A stretch of 64,000 bases of DNA from an uncultured Alphaproteobacteria bacterium (GCA_943787225.1 CALSLP010000004.1:390594-454593), one strand, 5' to 3'. Shown: positions 27,368 to 36,899, counted from the first letter of the stretch. Made by a program: numbers and translations. Notes: generated from the letters alone by a model not told the origin.

Positions 27368-29707
27368 ATGATTGGTAAATGGCTTGGGCGCGGCAGCGCC
27401 GTTCTTCTCGTAACAATAATAATAATTATTGCCGCTGGCTGGGCGTGGCTGCGGACGTCTTTGCCTTTCACAGAGGGCGCGCTAAACCTCTCCGGCTTAC
27501 AGGCCGAAACACAACTCAATCGCGATAAGTTCGGCGTACCGCACATTAAAGCGGCATCCGACCATGACGCCTATTTCTCGCTTGGTGTTGCCCATGCGCA
27601 GGACCGGTTGTGGCAAATGGATTTCCAGCGACGACTCGGCGCCGGGCGTCTGTCTGAGGTTCTCGGTGAGAACACCATGCCGACCGACCGTTATATGCGA
27701 ACCCTCGGGCTCCACCGGTTGGCCAAGGCGTCATTCAAACATCTGGACAGCGGCACACAGGCCGCCCTGACCGCCTATACAAAAGGCGTGAACGCCTGGC
27801 TTAAACAGCAGCGCGCGTCGACAATTCGGGCGTGGCCCGTCGAATTCTACCTCCTGCGGTATCGCCCAGAGCCCTGGACCGTCGCCGACTCTCTGGTCTG
27901 GGGCCGGATGATGGCGATTTTTCTGTCTCAAAACTCGCGTACCGAAATCCTCCGGGCTCAGCTCAAGGAAATACTGGATGACGCTGCCGTGAAAACCCTG
28001 CTGCCACCCTACCCGTCAGATGGTCCGCGCAGCTTTGCCACCTTGTTCGGTGATATCCCTTCCGCCCTTGCTGTGAGTTCGGCCTCCAACAGCTGGGTGC
28101 TCTCTGGTGCACACACCAAAACCGGCAAGCCGCTTCTGGCCAATGACCCGCATTTGCGTTTTCGGACACCGGCCTTGTGGTATCTCGCCAGCATGACAAC
28201 ACCGGGGCGCACCATCTCGGGGGCCACCGTGCCGGGACTGCCCTTCACCGTGCTCGGGCAAAATCGCAAAATCGCCTGGGGTGTTACAGCGGCGGAGACA
28301 GATGTTCAAGATCTGTTTATCGAGAAGCTCAATCCTGAAAACGACACCGAATACCTCACACCTGATGGCCAACGCGCTTTCACGGTCATCACCGAACGCA
28401 TTCGAGTTAAGGGTAAGAAAGACGAGCGGGTAAAAGTCAGGTTCTCGCGTCACGGGCCGGTCCTATCAGACCATAACCCTGCCCTCGCCAGACTCGCAGA
28501 AAAAGGCAAAGTCATCGCCCTCAGAACGCCGGCGCTCGAACCGGTCGATAAGACGGCGGCGGCGCTCTACGGCATCAACCATGCAACGGATTGGAAATCC
28601 TTCCGAAACGCGCTCCGCAACTGGCAGGCGCCGCACATGAATATCAGCTATGCCGACAGCGCCGGAAATATTGGTCTCATCGCGCCGGGCCGCGTGCCCA
28701 TCCGCAAGCCCGGCAGCGGTCTGGTTCCGGCCGAAGGCTGGACGCGTACAAGTGACTGGCAGGGATACATCCCCTTTGAAGAGGTACCTCAACTCTATAA
28801 CCCCACCTCCGGCAAGATCGCCAATGCCAATAATCCGGTGCCAACGAAGAACTATCGTTATCCCCTGGGCTATTACCGCGCGCCGGGCTATCGCGCCAAA
28901 CGGATCGATCAGATGCTCGATGGTACAAAGCACTACTCGGCGGAAGATATGAGCCGGATGCAACACGATTCAGACTCCTCGATGGCGCAAGAGTTGCTGC
29001 CTGTGATGCTGAAACAAACATCCCGGACAAAGACAAACGGCCTGGCACTAGACAGGCTCAAGAACTGGAACGGCGCTATGACGCGTGATGCCGCCGAACC
29101 ATTGATCTTCCTCACCTGGCTCCGCGAACTGAACCGGCAGCTATTCCGCGATGAGCTCGACAGAACATTTCCAGCCTATTGGGGGTTACGCCCTTTGACG
29201 GTTAAACATGTGCTCACCAAAGAGACCAAATGGTGTAACCAGACCAAGACCAAAACAGTCGAAAACTGTAGCGCAATCCTGACCCAGTCTTTGCGGACCG
29301 TTCTGGCCCAGCTGGCCGAAAGTTATGGTGACGACCCGACAGCCTGGAAATGGGGCACTGCCCATTTTGCCAAGTTCGACCATCCGGTGCTGGGCCGTAT
29401 TCCGGTAATCGGCAAACTCTTCAATGTCCGGCTGCCCTCCGATGGCGGCCCCTATACCGTCAATCGTGGCAACACGCGCATTCGTGATCCCCGCCATCCC
29501 TTCGCCAGTGTGCATGGCGCAGGATACCGCGGAATTTATGATCTCGCCGACCCAAGCAAGAGCCGCTACATCATAGCCCCCGGACAATCGGGCAACTGGT
29601 TCTCACCGCATTACAAAGACCTCGCCAAACGCTGGCGCGATGGCGGGTTTGTGACGATGCAAAAAGGGTCTAAAAGTCTGGAACTCCTACCAGCCAAAGA
29701 TCGCTAA
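27368..29707 (+). CDS. Penicillin acylase family protein (Ntn hydrolase)
   Basis: Self-processing amidase precursor of 779 aa. Membrane/signal segment at residues 10-30, alpha chain with FGVPHIKAASDHDAYFSLGVAHAQDRLWQMD, a linker, and the new beta-chain N-terminal Ser in ASNSWVLSGAHT near residue 240. Later KPLLANDPHL and WGVTAAETDVQDLF are typical. Mature alpha and beta chains act in the periplasm on acyl amides, such as acyl-homoserine lactones or N-acyl amino acids; which one is unknown. Confidence 0.94.
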   Translation: MIGKWLGRGSAVLLVTIIIIIAAGWAWLRTSLPFTEGALNLSGLQAETQLNRDKFGVPHIKAASDHDAYFSLGVAHAQDRLWQMDFQRRLGAGRLSEVLGENTMPTDRYMRTLGLHRLAKASFKHLDSGTQAALTAYTKGVNAWLKQQRASTIRAWPVEFYLLRYRPEPWTVADSLVWGRMMAIFLSQNSRTEILRAQLKEILDDAAVKTLLPPYPSDGPRSFATLFGDIPSALAVSSASNSWVLSGAHTKTGKPLLANDPHLRFRTPALWYLASMTTPGRTISGATVPGLPFTVLGQNRKIAWGVTAAETDVQDLFIEKLNPENDTEYLTPDGQRAFTVITERIRVKGKKDERVKVRFSRHGPVLSDHNPALARLAEKGKVIALRTPALEPVDKTAAALYGINHATDWKSFRNALRNWQAPHMNISYADSAGNIGLIAPGRVPIRKPGSGLVPAEGWTRTSDWQGYIPFEEVPQLYNPTSGKIANANNPVPTKNYRYPLGYYRAPGYRAKRIDQMLDGTKHYSAEDMSRMQHDSDSSMAQELLPVMLKQTSRTKTNGLALDRLKNWNGAMTRDAAEPLIFLTWLRELNRQLFRDELDRTFPAYWGLRPLTVKHVLTKETKWCNQTKTKTVENCSAILTQSLRTVLAQLAESYGDDPTAWKWGTAHFAKFDHPVLGRIPVIGKLFNVRLPSDGGPYTVNRGNTRIRDPRHPFASVHGAGYRGIYDLADPSKSRYIIAPGQSGNWFSPHYKDLAKRWRDGGFVTMQKGSKSLELLPAKDR

Positions 29708-30186
29708 GACGCGACCTCGTTATAACCGCCGCGATAATACAGCAATGGTTTAATATCTTCGCCAGCCGAGGCCATGCGTTCGACTTCGCCGATGACGATG
29801 ACATGATCGCCGCCATCCATGATCGAGTCACCGCGGCACTCGAGATTGGCGAGACAGCCAGAAATAATTGGCACGCTATTGTCCCAGGTATCGAAATTGA
29901 AGCCGTCCCATTTATCCGGGCCACTCTTGGCAAAGCGGTTGGAAACATCCATCTGGTCCGCGGCCAGGATATTCACCGCGAAAGGCTTGCCCACCGCAAA
30001 TGACTCAAAGCTCGCGACCTTCCGGTCTAGGCAGAAAAGAACCATCGGCGGATCAAGAGAAACAGAGGTGAATGAGTTCGCTGTCAGACCGATCGGTGCG
30101 CCGTCGGCATCCAGCGTCGTAATAACGGTGATCCCCGTTGCAAAACAGCCAACTGTATTTCGGAATTCTCGTGGGTCGAGGGTCAT
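29704..30186 (-). CDS. Flavin reductase family protein (HpaC-like)
   Basis: FMN-binding split-barrel reductase of 160 aa. Features are FRNTVGCFATGITVITT, GLTANSFTSVSLDPPMVLFCLDRK and FAVNILAADQ. Such proteins supply FMNH2 or FADH2 to two-component monooxygenases, which makes it a candidate partner for the LLM oxygenase at 11.8 kb, though not linked. Convergent with the acylase, overlapping its stop by 4 nt. Confidence 0.93.
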   Translation of the reverse strand: MTLDPREFRNTVGCFATGITVITTLDADGAPIGLTANSFTSVSLDPPMVLFCLDRKVASFESFAVGKPFAVNILAADQMDVSNRFAKSGPDKWDGFNFDTWDNSVPIISGCLANLECRGDSIMDGGDHVIVIGEVERMASAGEDIKPLLYYRGGYNEVAS

Positions 30187-30280
30187 CTAAGGGCCTCACT
30201 CGTCATTAATTATGTTTTTCCAATCATGGCGTGGTGCTTGGAAATTGTCAAAAGCACGGCCCTGAAATTCCGGATTTTTT

Positions 30281-30703
30281 CTATCTTTTCAATGCGCCGG
30301 TGAAATATAATCCACGGCCACTGGCGACCAATTTGCCATCACCATCAAAAACCTCGGCTTCAGCCGTCGAAAACGTCCCGCCCATCCGGATAATCCGACC
30401 AACCGCCTTGAGATCGCCTGGCATCGCAGCCCGGTGGTAGTCGACCCGCATATCAACGGTTGGGGCTGGTGCGCCCGCCTTGGCAGCAATCATAAAGTCG
30501 GCCGTGACATCAACCAGCGCGCCAAGGATACCGCCATGGGTCACCCGCGCCTTGGGGTTGGAGATCATCTCCTCACGCCAGGTCATGGTGATTTCAATTT
30601 TTTCCTCGTCGAGACCGACGATTTTGAGGCCCATCCATTCATTAAAATGATTAGCCACCAACCGCGTTTGGAGTTCGTCAGCGGTTTTTACGTTCTCTGC
30701 CAT
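30281..30703 (-). CDS. PaaI-type thioesterase (hotdog fold)
   Basis: Hotdog thioesterase of 140 aa. The signature ARVTHGGILGALVDVTADF and later VDMRVDYHRAAMPGDL are characteristic of PaaI/YiiD-like acyl-CoA thioesterases. It follows the flavin reductase gene on the same strand with about 95 nt between, so it lies upstream of it in transcription. Substrate unknown. Confidence 0.92.
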   Translation of the reverse strand: MAENVKTADELQTRLVANHFNEWMGLKIVGLDEEKIEITMTWREEMISNPKARVTHGGILGALVDVTADFMIAAKAGAPAPTVDMRVDYHRAAMPGDLKAVGRIIRMGGTFSTAEAEVFDGDGKLVASGRGLYFTGALKR

Positions 30704-30839
30704 TAAATACTCTCCATCCTAAGATCGCCGCTAACCTGTCTCGCGCGCCCGCCGCCGTCAAGAGCCTCCTGCAATATCGATTTTCACTATATTTTTTATC
30801 CTAACCTATTGATTTTAATAACAAATGGACCCGGCTAGG

Positions 30840-30855
30840 TTAACTGGTTCTTAAC
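30840..30855 (+). promoter_or_regulatory. CtrA-type binding site upstream of motA
   Basis: TTAA at 30840-30843, seven bases, then TTAAC at 30851-30855: an exact match to the alphaproteobacterial CtrA consensus TTAA-N7-TTAAC. It ends 56 nt before the motA start; a further TTAAC half-site lies at 30870-30874. CtrA commonly controls flagellar genes in this class. Confidence 0.55.
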
Positions 30856-30911
30856 CCAAATGGGTCATCTTAACCATCAACCCTGGTGATGAGTCTGTCT
30901 GAGGTTCGAAT

Positions 30912-31775
30912 ATGTTTGTGATAATTGGCATTGTTGTTGTGTTTGCCTGTGTTCTCGGCGGTTATGCAGCGATGGGCGGTAAGCTTTTCGTCTTATGGCA
31001 ACCCTTCGAGGTCGTTATCATCGTCGGTGCTGCAATCGGTGCCTTCATTATTGGTAATCCAAAAACAGTTATCGGCCGCACGGTCAAATGCTTTAGGGAC
31101 GCCATGAAGGGCCCCAAATACACCAAGGACAATTACATCGAATTGCTCTCTATGATGTATCAGGTCTTCAAGCTGGCGAAGGGTAAAGGCATGCTGGCGC
31201 TCGAAGCCCATGTGGAAAACCCAGAAGAAAGCGACATCTTTAACGAATTCCCCGACTTTAACTCCGATCACCATCACGTCACTTTTCTCTGCGATTATCT
31301 CCGGATGATCAGTCTCGGCACTGAAAGCCCACACGAACTTGAAGCGTTGATGGATGAAGAACTTGAAATCCATCACCACGAACAGCACCAGATTGCCGGT
31401 GCTGTTCAGGCGATGGCAGACGCCCTGCCAGCGCTCGGAATTGTTGCGGCGGTGCTCGGTGTTATCAAAACCATGGGATCAATTTCTGAACCTCCGGAAG
31501 TTCTCGGAAAGCTGATCGGTGGCGCGCTTGTTGGAACATTCCTAGGGGTGTTTGTGGCGTATGGCTTTGCTGGCCCACTCGCCACGACATTGACCGCAAA
31601 GTATGACGCTGACAGTAAGTATCTCTCCTGCATGAAGGCCGGAATCCTCGCCTATCTTGCAGGTCATGCCCCGGCAGTCTGTGTCGAATTCGCTCGCAAG
31701 GCCCTGATGAGTGATGTTCGACCCTCCTTCTACGAAGTTGAAGAAGCCGTCAGCGAATTGCCGGCAGTCGGCTAA
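30912..31775 (+). CDS. motA: Flagellar motor stator protein MotA
   Basis: Inner-membrane proton-channel subunit of the flagellar stator, 287 aa, slightly long as in alphaproteobacteria. Four membrane segments: IIGIVVVFACVLGGYAAMGG, VVIIVGAAIGAFIIG, and the pair LPALGIVAAVLGVIKTMG and GTFLGVFVAYGFAGPL. The large cytoplasmic loop holds charged residues that contact FliG. motB follows 28 nt downstream. A CtrA-like box lies upstream. Confidence 0.97.
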   Translation: MFVIIGIVVVFACVLGGYAAMGGKLFVLWQPFEVVIIVGAAIGAFIIGNPKTVIGRTVKCFRDAMKGPKYTKDNYIELLSMMYQVFKLAKGKGMLALEAHVENPEESDIFNEFPDFNSDHHHVTFLCDYLRMISLGTESPHELEALMDEELEIHHHEQHQIAGAVQAMADALPALGIVAAVLGVIKTMGSISEPPEVLGKLIGGALVGTFLGVFVAYGFAGPLATTLTAKYDADSKYLSCMKAGILAYLAGHAPAVCVEFARKALMSDVRPSFYEVEEAVSELPAVG

Positions 31776-31803
31776 CGCAAACGGCTGAACGGCGGAGAAA
31801 TCC

Positions 31804-32829
31804 ATGAGCGATGACATCATTATCATCAAGAAGATCATCAAGGGTGGCCATGGCCATCATGGCGGCGCCTGGAAAGTTGCCTATGCAGACTTTGTGACGG
31901 CAATGATGGCGTTCTTTTTGCTGATGTGGCTTCTCAACGCGACAACAGAAGATCAGAAAAAGGGCATTTCCGATTATTTCTCCCCGGTAAGCGTCTCACA
32001 AAGTACCGGTGGCGCTGGCGGCATGCTCGGCGGCCAAGCAATTTCCGCACCGGGAGCCATGACCTCGCGCACCGCAGTACCCAGCGTATCGCTCAAGCTC
32101 GAACCAACCAACGGTGCGCAGGCTGGTAAAGCAGAAGAAGAAGGCGGCGCTAACGACAAGGCTGCAACGGCAGAAGAGTCGATGAAGGCCGCCGAAATGG
32201 CGATGAAGGAGCGGCAAGATCGGGAGAATGCCATTGAAGAAGCCAAGTTTGATCGTGCCGAAAAAGAAATTAAAGAGACCATCAGCAAAACGCCGGAGCT
32301 CAAAGGTCTGGAACAGCATCTTCTGATCGACAAAACCCCCGACGGCATGCGTATCCAGGTTATCGATAAAGACGGCAAGCCGATGTTTGCGGGTGGTAGT
32401 GCCCGGATGCTCAAACGGACTGAAACACTGATCAGCGCCATTGGTAACGCCATAGCCACAATGGATAACAAAATCCGAATTTCAGGTCATACCGACTCCG
32501 TCCCTTTTAAAAATAAAAAAGGGTACAGCAATTGGGAGCTATCGAGCGAACGCGCCCAGGCCAGCCGCCGTGTTCTGGCACGCACGGGTCTGTTCCCTGA
32601 CCGAATTTCTTCGGTCACAGGCCGCGCTTCCCTTGATCCGTTGCTGCCCGACGACACCAAATCACCCCGCAACCGCCGCATCAGCATCCTGCTTCTTCGC
32701 CGTAAAGTTTCCGAAAAGGCGGAAGCGATAAAAAAAACCGCCGTCGCAAAATCCCGACAGGCCACCAAAAAGACCAAGCCACCCCCCGCAGCTCCCAAGC
32801 AGGACTGGACGGGGCCCCGTATTCGCTGA
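31804..32829 (+). CDS. motB: Flagellar motor protein MotB
   Basis: Stator subunit of 341 aa. One N-terminal membrane helix (FVTAMMAFFLLMWLLNAT) preceded by the proton-binding Asp in VAYADFVTAM; a long charged linker rich in Ala, Glu and Lys (about residues 105-160); and a C-terminal OmpA-like peptidoglycan-binding domain with RISGHTDSVPF and NWELSSERAQASRRVL. The basic Lys-rich tail (AVAKSRQATKKTKPP) is notable. GGAGAAA precedes the start. Confidence 0.97.
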   Translation: MSDDIIIIKKIIKGGHGHHGGAWKVAYADFVTAMMAFFLLMWLLNATTEDQKKGISDYFSPVSVSQSTGGAGGMLGGQAISAPGAMTSRTAVPSVSLKLEPTNGAQAGKAEEEGGANDKAATAEESMKAAEMAMKERQDRENAIEEAKFDRAEKEIKETISKTPELKGLEQHLLIDKTPDGMRIQVIDKDGKPMFAGGSARMLKRTETLISAIGNAIATMDNKIRISGHTDSVPFKNKKGYSNWELSSERAQASRRVLARTGLFPDRISSVTGRASLDPLLPDDTKSPRNRRISILLLRRKVSEKAEAIKKTAVAKSRQATKKTKPPPAAPKQDWTGPRIR

Positions 32830-32919
32830 ACGGGGCCAACGACTATCCCACATGCTCGCTTGACGTGAACATCCAGCGATTTATGGTGGTCCATTATGTC
32901 TGATGTTAGATAGTCACCG

Positions 32920-33639
32920 ATGAATCGTCCGGTTGAACTCCGTCCGCACCGTTTTTTTATGGGTACGCGCGCTTTGCCGTGCCCCTACATTCCCGGTCGC
33001 GTGGAACGCAAAGTGGTCACAGACCTCGCAACGCCAAATGCGATGGAGCTCTATGACAACCTTTCGCGGGCTGGCTTTCGACGCAGCCATGGCCTCGCCT
33101 ACCGTCCGGCCTGCCCTGGCTGCACCGCCTGTGTGCCGGTCCGCATTCGCGTAGAGGACTTTGACTGGTCTCGTTCGTTTCGACGCCTCGCCAATCGCAA
33201 CGCAGACCTAACGACACGCGACATGGCAGGTCACGCGACAATGGAACAATACCGTCTGTTTACGCGCTACCAACGGTCACGCCATTCCGGTGGCGAAATG
33301 TCGAGTATGAGTTTTCGCGACTTCCGGGCGATGATTGAAGACAGCCCCATTGATACCCGTATCATTGAATTCCGCGACCCCGAAGGCTCTCTGGTCGGTG
33401 TCATGCTGGCGGATCGACAAATGGACGCCATGTCCGCCGTCTATAGTCTGTTCGACCCGGAACTCGACAAACGTAGCCTTGGCACTTACATGGTTCTTTG
33501 GCTTGTCAAACAGGCTGAAGAAAACCACCTGCCACATGTTTATCTAGGCTACTGGATCGAAGAGAGCCCCAAGATGTCCTACAAAACACGGTTTCGTCCC
33601 CTTGAAGGATTAACGCCAGATGGCTGGGAAACGCTGTAG
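32920..33639 (+). CDS. bpt: Aspartate/glutamate leucyltransferase (Bpt)
   Basis: Aminoacyl-tRNA-protein transferase of 239 aa that attaches leucine to N-terminal Asp or Glu for N-end-rule degradation by ClpAP. The N-terminal Cys cluster CPGCTACVPVRI, then SRRHSGGEMSSMSF-like segment (RSRHSGGEM) and the GNAT-fold end LPHVYLGYWIEESPKMSYK are all diagnostic. Intact and typical in length. Position after motAB is not functionally meaningful as far as I can tell. Confidence 0.96.
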   Translation: MNRPVELRPHRFFMGTRALPCPYIPGRVERKVVTDLATPNAMELYDNLSRAGFRRSHGLAYRPACPGCTACVPVRIRVEDFDWSRSFRRLANRNADLTTRDMAGHATMEQYRLFTRYQRSRHSGGEMSSMSFRDFRAMIEDSPIDTRIIEFRDPEGSLVGVMLADRQMDAMSAVYSLFDPELDKRSLGTYMVLWLVKQAEENHLPHVYLGYWIEESPKMSYKTRFRPLEGLTPDGWETL

Positions 33640-33738
33640 AGATGTAATAAATTCGCTTGGCGTTGCGTGAAAAAGTTACCCCCGCTACCATCCTTACTCA
33701 ATAAGCGGTTGGATGAAGTACGGGGGACATTGAACACA

Positions 33739-34971
33739 ATGAAAAGGCGCGACTTTATGGCCGGCTTGACCGGCACCACCATTGGCGCAACGACCGCAGC
33801 GACTGCCAACTCAGACCTTCGATTTAAGCATGCTCAGAGTACGCCTGGAAAAATACCCCTCGGCACAGCGCTGCGGCGATCCTTCGCAGAACTCACTGCC
33901 AAACCAAAAAAATTTCCAACGACCTGGCTCAAAAATGATCCAAGCGATGCACATCCAAACGCCCTTAGTTTCAGTTTTAATCAGGGCGCGGGAAAGAATC
34001 CGACGGAACGTGATAATGTCGTTCACCGTTGGGGCGTCAATATTCTTAATAACGGCTTGCAGGAAGTTAAGACCGAACCATCGCTCTCGATCGAATTTGA
34101 AGAACTCTGGGAAATTGGCAAGCGCCGTCTGGCCGAATATCACCACAACTTAGTAGACACCGATGGCAAATCACGCCGCGTTATGACAACCTCATGGAAT
34201 AGAGGGGATATTGCCAGAACGCTCGATCTCGCGTTCACGTCTAACATTGTGAGCTTCAGCGATTCCGACAAGGATAATACAACACGCTTAAAACTGGACT
34301 GGGCCAAAGATAAAATCTCTATAGGAGCAGGATCGTTTCTTGAATTTGAGGAGAACAACCGGCCGTTGCTTGTCCAAAAAGGAACAAAAGAAACCGGCTA
34401 TATCGAAGCAATCCGTATCAATGAGGAAAACGAAATCGCGCTTGGTGGGGCCGGTGCAATGGGGGTCAGTATCGGCGGGAGCCTCAAGCTCGGTGGTGGA
34501 CAAAACTACATTCTGCCAAAATCCAAAAACCAAACGATCGAATTGGGCAACAAGGAAACACCAGTCAACGCCGTATCAATCAATTCCAGTACTCCCGAGG
34601 CTCTAAAGCTTAAAGACCCTTCAGGCGGTCTCTACACGTTTATGTGCCATAGATCCTCATTTCAAATCAGGGATGATGCGCATCAATCGAAACAAATAAT
34701 CCGATTGGATGCGAATGGCATTGAAAACTCTCTACGCATTCTCAGTACCGGTGGTGTCGGCTTCGGCACACAAAATCCAGAGGCCGGCGTCCATATATCC
34801 AAATCTGCAAATGGCGGTGGTTTGGCAATGGAGGCACGGAAAAAACCGCGTAACCCCAGCGAGGGAACTGGTATTTTGTTTATCGATCAAGATAGTGGCG
34901 ACCTCGTTTTCAAGATACGCTACGGGGAGAAAACAAAAACGATAAAACTTGCTGATTTCGATCAGGCTTAA
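33739..34971 (+). CDS. Unrecognised Tat-leader protein with tail-fibre-like C-terminus
   Basis: Protein of 410 aa of unknown function. It begins MKRRDFMAGLTGTTIGATTA, a twin-arginine-like leader almost identical to that of the TRAP binding protein at 35.3 kb. The body is polar and beta-rich. The C-terminal third has GGVGFGTQNPEAGVHIS and GTGILFIDQDSGDLVFKIRY, a pattern I associate with tail-fibre-like and surface-fibre proteins. The start at 33739 puts the leader first; an upstream ATG at 33667 is open but adds no similarity. A small coiled-coil protein follows 8 nt downstream. Confidence 0.6.
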   Translation: MKRRDFMAGLTGTTIGATTAATANSDLRFKHAQSTPGKIPLGTALRRSFAELTAKPKKFPTTWLKNDPSDAHPNALSFSFNQGAGKNPTERDNVVHRWGVNILNNGLQEVKTEPSLSIEFEELWEIGKRRLAEYHHNLVDTDGKSRRVMTTSWNRGDIARTLDLAFTSNIVSFSDSDKDNTTRLKLDWAKDKISIGAGSFLEFEENNRPLLVQKGTKETGYIEAIRINEENEIALGGAGAMGVSIGGSLKLGGGQNYILPKSKNQTIELGNKETPVNAVSINSSTPEALKLKDPSGGLYTFMCHRSSFQIRDDAHQSKQIIRLDANGIENSLRILSTGGVGFGTQNPEAGVHISKSANGGGLAMEARKKPRNPSEGTGILFIDQDSGDLVFKIRYGEKTKTIKLADFDQA

Positions 34972-34979
34972 GGACCGCA

Positions 34980-35171
34980 ATGACAGTTGAAGAAAAGAAA
35001 ACCACAATCGAACTTGAGCGATGCAAGGATGAGAACACCCGGCTGGAAGGTGCCCTCAACGAAGCCTTATCGCAGCGCGATATGGCGTTGGAACGGTTGC
35101 TGCAGCTATCTGCGGAACTGCAGCTGTTGAAAGCGCAGCTTGAACAAAGTAATGGCCCCCGAGAATCCTGA
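34980..35171 (+). CDS. Small coiled-coil protein
   Basis: Protein of 63 aa that is almost wholly heptad-like: KTTIELERCKDENTRLEGAL and LERLLQLSAELQLLKAQLEQ. No family recognised. It starts 8 nt after the preceding orphan's stop with AAGGACCG as a weak ribosome site, so the two are probably co-expressed and may interact. The small size lowers certainty that it is a real gene. Confidence 0.5.
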   Translation: MTVEEKKTTIELERCKDENTRLEGALNEALSQRDMALERLLQLSAELQLLKAQLEQSNGPRES

Positions 35172-35325
35172 AAGTTCTCCTGGGAATGCTTCACCCATTT
35201 GGGTGTATCGACAAAACAATTTCTTATAACGTTGACGCTCTGTTGCACAGCAACACTGCCGCCGTTAACATATTTATGACATCTCCAAACTTAAATCGGA
35301 GAAACAAATAATTGGGGGAAAAGTA

Positions 35326-36456
35326 ATGAAACGTCGTGATTTTGTAGCCGGGGTAACCGGTGCCGTGGTCGGTGGTGCAGCCACCTATGGAGTTTTGAAA
35401 AACAAGAGCAAACCGGCTGACAAGAAATCCGCCATGCCTGCCCCAGCCATCAACAAAGGTCTTTTGGAATGGCGACTGGTCACCACCTGGCCAAAGAATT
35501 TCCCCGGCCTCGGTACCGGTGCCAATTTATTAGGCGATCTGATCACCAAGGGATCGGGCGGACGTCTTACGGTTAAAGTCTTTGGCGCCAAGGAAGTTGT
35601 CCCCGCCTTTGAATCACTCGACGCGGTTGCCAATGGCACCGTCCAGATGGGTCACGGTGCGCCTTACTATTGGAAAGGCAAGCAGGCCGCATCGCAGTTT
35701 CTTGCCTCTGTTCCCTTCGGCATGACCGCACAGGAAGTGAATGCCTGGTACCAATGGGGTAATGGCCAGAAGCTGGCTGACGAAGTTTACGGCAAGATGG
35801 GCTGTAAGTTCTTCCCGAGCGGAAACACCGGCGTTCAGGCTGGCGGCTGGTTCAACAAGGAAATGAACAGCCTCGACGATTACAAAGGCTTGAAGATGCG
35901 TATCCCCGGCCTTGGCGGTGAGGTCGTCAAAGCCGCGGGCGGTAATGTCATTAATCTGCCCGGTGGCGAAATCCCACCGGCCCTGCAATCCGGCGCTCTC
36001 GACGCCACAGAATGGGTTGGCCCTTATAATGATCTCGCCTTCGGTCTCTATAAAAGTGCCAAGTATTACTACTTCCCCGGCTGGCATGAGCCCGCCACCG
36101 TGCTCGATAACTTCATCAATATGAAGGCATGGGAGAGCCTGCCTGGTGACCTTAAGGCAGTTGTCGAAACCGCCAATGCCGCGGTCAACCAGATCGTGCT
36201 GAGCGAATTCGTCGCCCGTAATAACGCGGCACTAAGCACGTTGGTCAACAAGCATAATGTCCAGCTGCGCGGCTTCCCCGACGAAATTCTCAAAGGTCTT
36301 GGGGGTCTGGCCAAACAGGTTATGAACGACATCGCCTCCAAGGACCCGCTGAGCCGCAAGGTCATGGATGACTATAACAAGTTCCGGGCAGATGCCGCGG
36401 AATGGTCGTCGCGCTCAGAAGGTGCCTATCTGCCGGCACGGCAAAAGGCGCTTTAA
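35326..36456 (+). CDS. dctP: TRAP transporter substrate-binding protein (DctP family)
   Basis: Periplasmic binding protein of 376 aa with a Tat-type leader MKRRDFVAGVTGAVVGGAAT. The mature part shows WRLVTTWPKNFPGLGTGANL, QMGHGAPYYWKGKQAASQF, GGWFNKEMNSLDDYKGLKMR (with the conserved Arg that binds carboxylates) and EWVGPYNDLAFG. These are typical of the group binding 2-oxo or other monocarboxylates, often as dimers. Strong terminator downstream. The membrane subunits are encoded on the other strand 0.4 kb away. Confidence 0.94.
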   Translation: MKRRDFVAGVTGAVVGGAATYGVLKNKSKPADKKSAMPAPAINKGLLEWRLVTTWPKNFPGLGTGANLLGDLITKGSGGRLTVKVFGAKEVVPAFESLDAVANGTVQMGHGAPYYWKGKQAASQFLASVPFGMTAQEVNAWYQWGNGQKLADEVYGKMGCKFFPSGNTGVQAGGWFNKEMNSLDDYKGLKMRIPGLGGEVVKAAGGNVINLPGGEIPPALQSGALDATEWVGPYNDLAFGLYKSAKYYYFPGWHEPATVLDNFINMKAWESLPGDLKAVVETANAAVNQIVLSEFVARNNAALSTLVNKHNVQLRGFPDEILKGLGGLAKQVMNDIASKDPLSRKVMDDYNKFRADAAEWSSRSEGAYLPARQKAL

Positions 36457-36476
36457 ACAAGAACAACAATAACGAG

Positions 36477-36511
36477 GAGCCGGCAGGAAAACCTGCCGGC
36501 TCCCCTTTTTT
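36477..36511 (+). terminator. Rho-independent terminator after dctP
   Basis: Perfect 11-bp stem (36477-36487 with 36492-36502), AAAA loop, and a T-tract from 36506 to 36511. It begins 20 nt after the dctP stop. The clearest intrinsic terminator in the window. Confidence 0.92.
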
Positions 36512-36521
36512 CTGAGGCAAC

Positions 36522-36899
36522 ATGTTTCACGCCGACCACACTGCCTTGCAAATCCTCGCTCACGCGATGATCGCTTTTTTGTTTCTCTATCGATGCTTTA
36601 CCGCTCTGCCGCGTTTTAAGGAGCATTCAGGGCGGCTGGCCAAGCGCGGCGTGCCACTGGCAAAACTTTCACTCGCAGGTGGCTTCGCAATGATGTTGAT
36701 CGGCGGCACTGCGGTGCTGATCGATTATCAAGCACAAATCGGCGCCGGGTTCCTGATTGCCTTCACCATTTTGGCAAACGTGCTCTATCACGATTTCTGG
36801 AATAAAAAGGGTGATTGGGCGGAACGCAACCGCGCGCTCTATACGTTCTGTAACAATGTCGCCGTGATGGGTGGCCTGCTTATGGTCGTAACCCACTAA
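36522..36899 (+). CDS. DoxX-like membrane protein
   Basis: Protein of 125 aa with four hydrophobic segments and the DoxX layout: AHAMIAFLFLYRCFTALPRF, LAGGFAMMLIGGTAVLIDY, AGFLIAFTILANVLYHDFW and NVAVMGGLLMVV. The function of the family is uncertain (quinone- or sulfur-linked redox in some). It sits between the two halves of a TRAP system, separated from dctP by a terminator and overlapping the end of dctM by 4 nt on the opposite strand. Confidence 0.75.
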   Translation: MFHADHTALQILAHAMIAFLFLYRCFTALPRFKEHSGRLAKRGVPLAKLSLAGGFAMMLIGGTAVLIDYQAQIGAGFLIAFTILANVLYHDFWNKKGDWAERNRALYTFCNNVAVMGGLLMVVTH

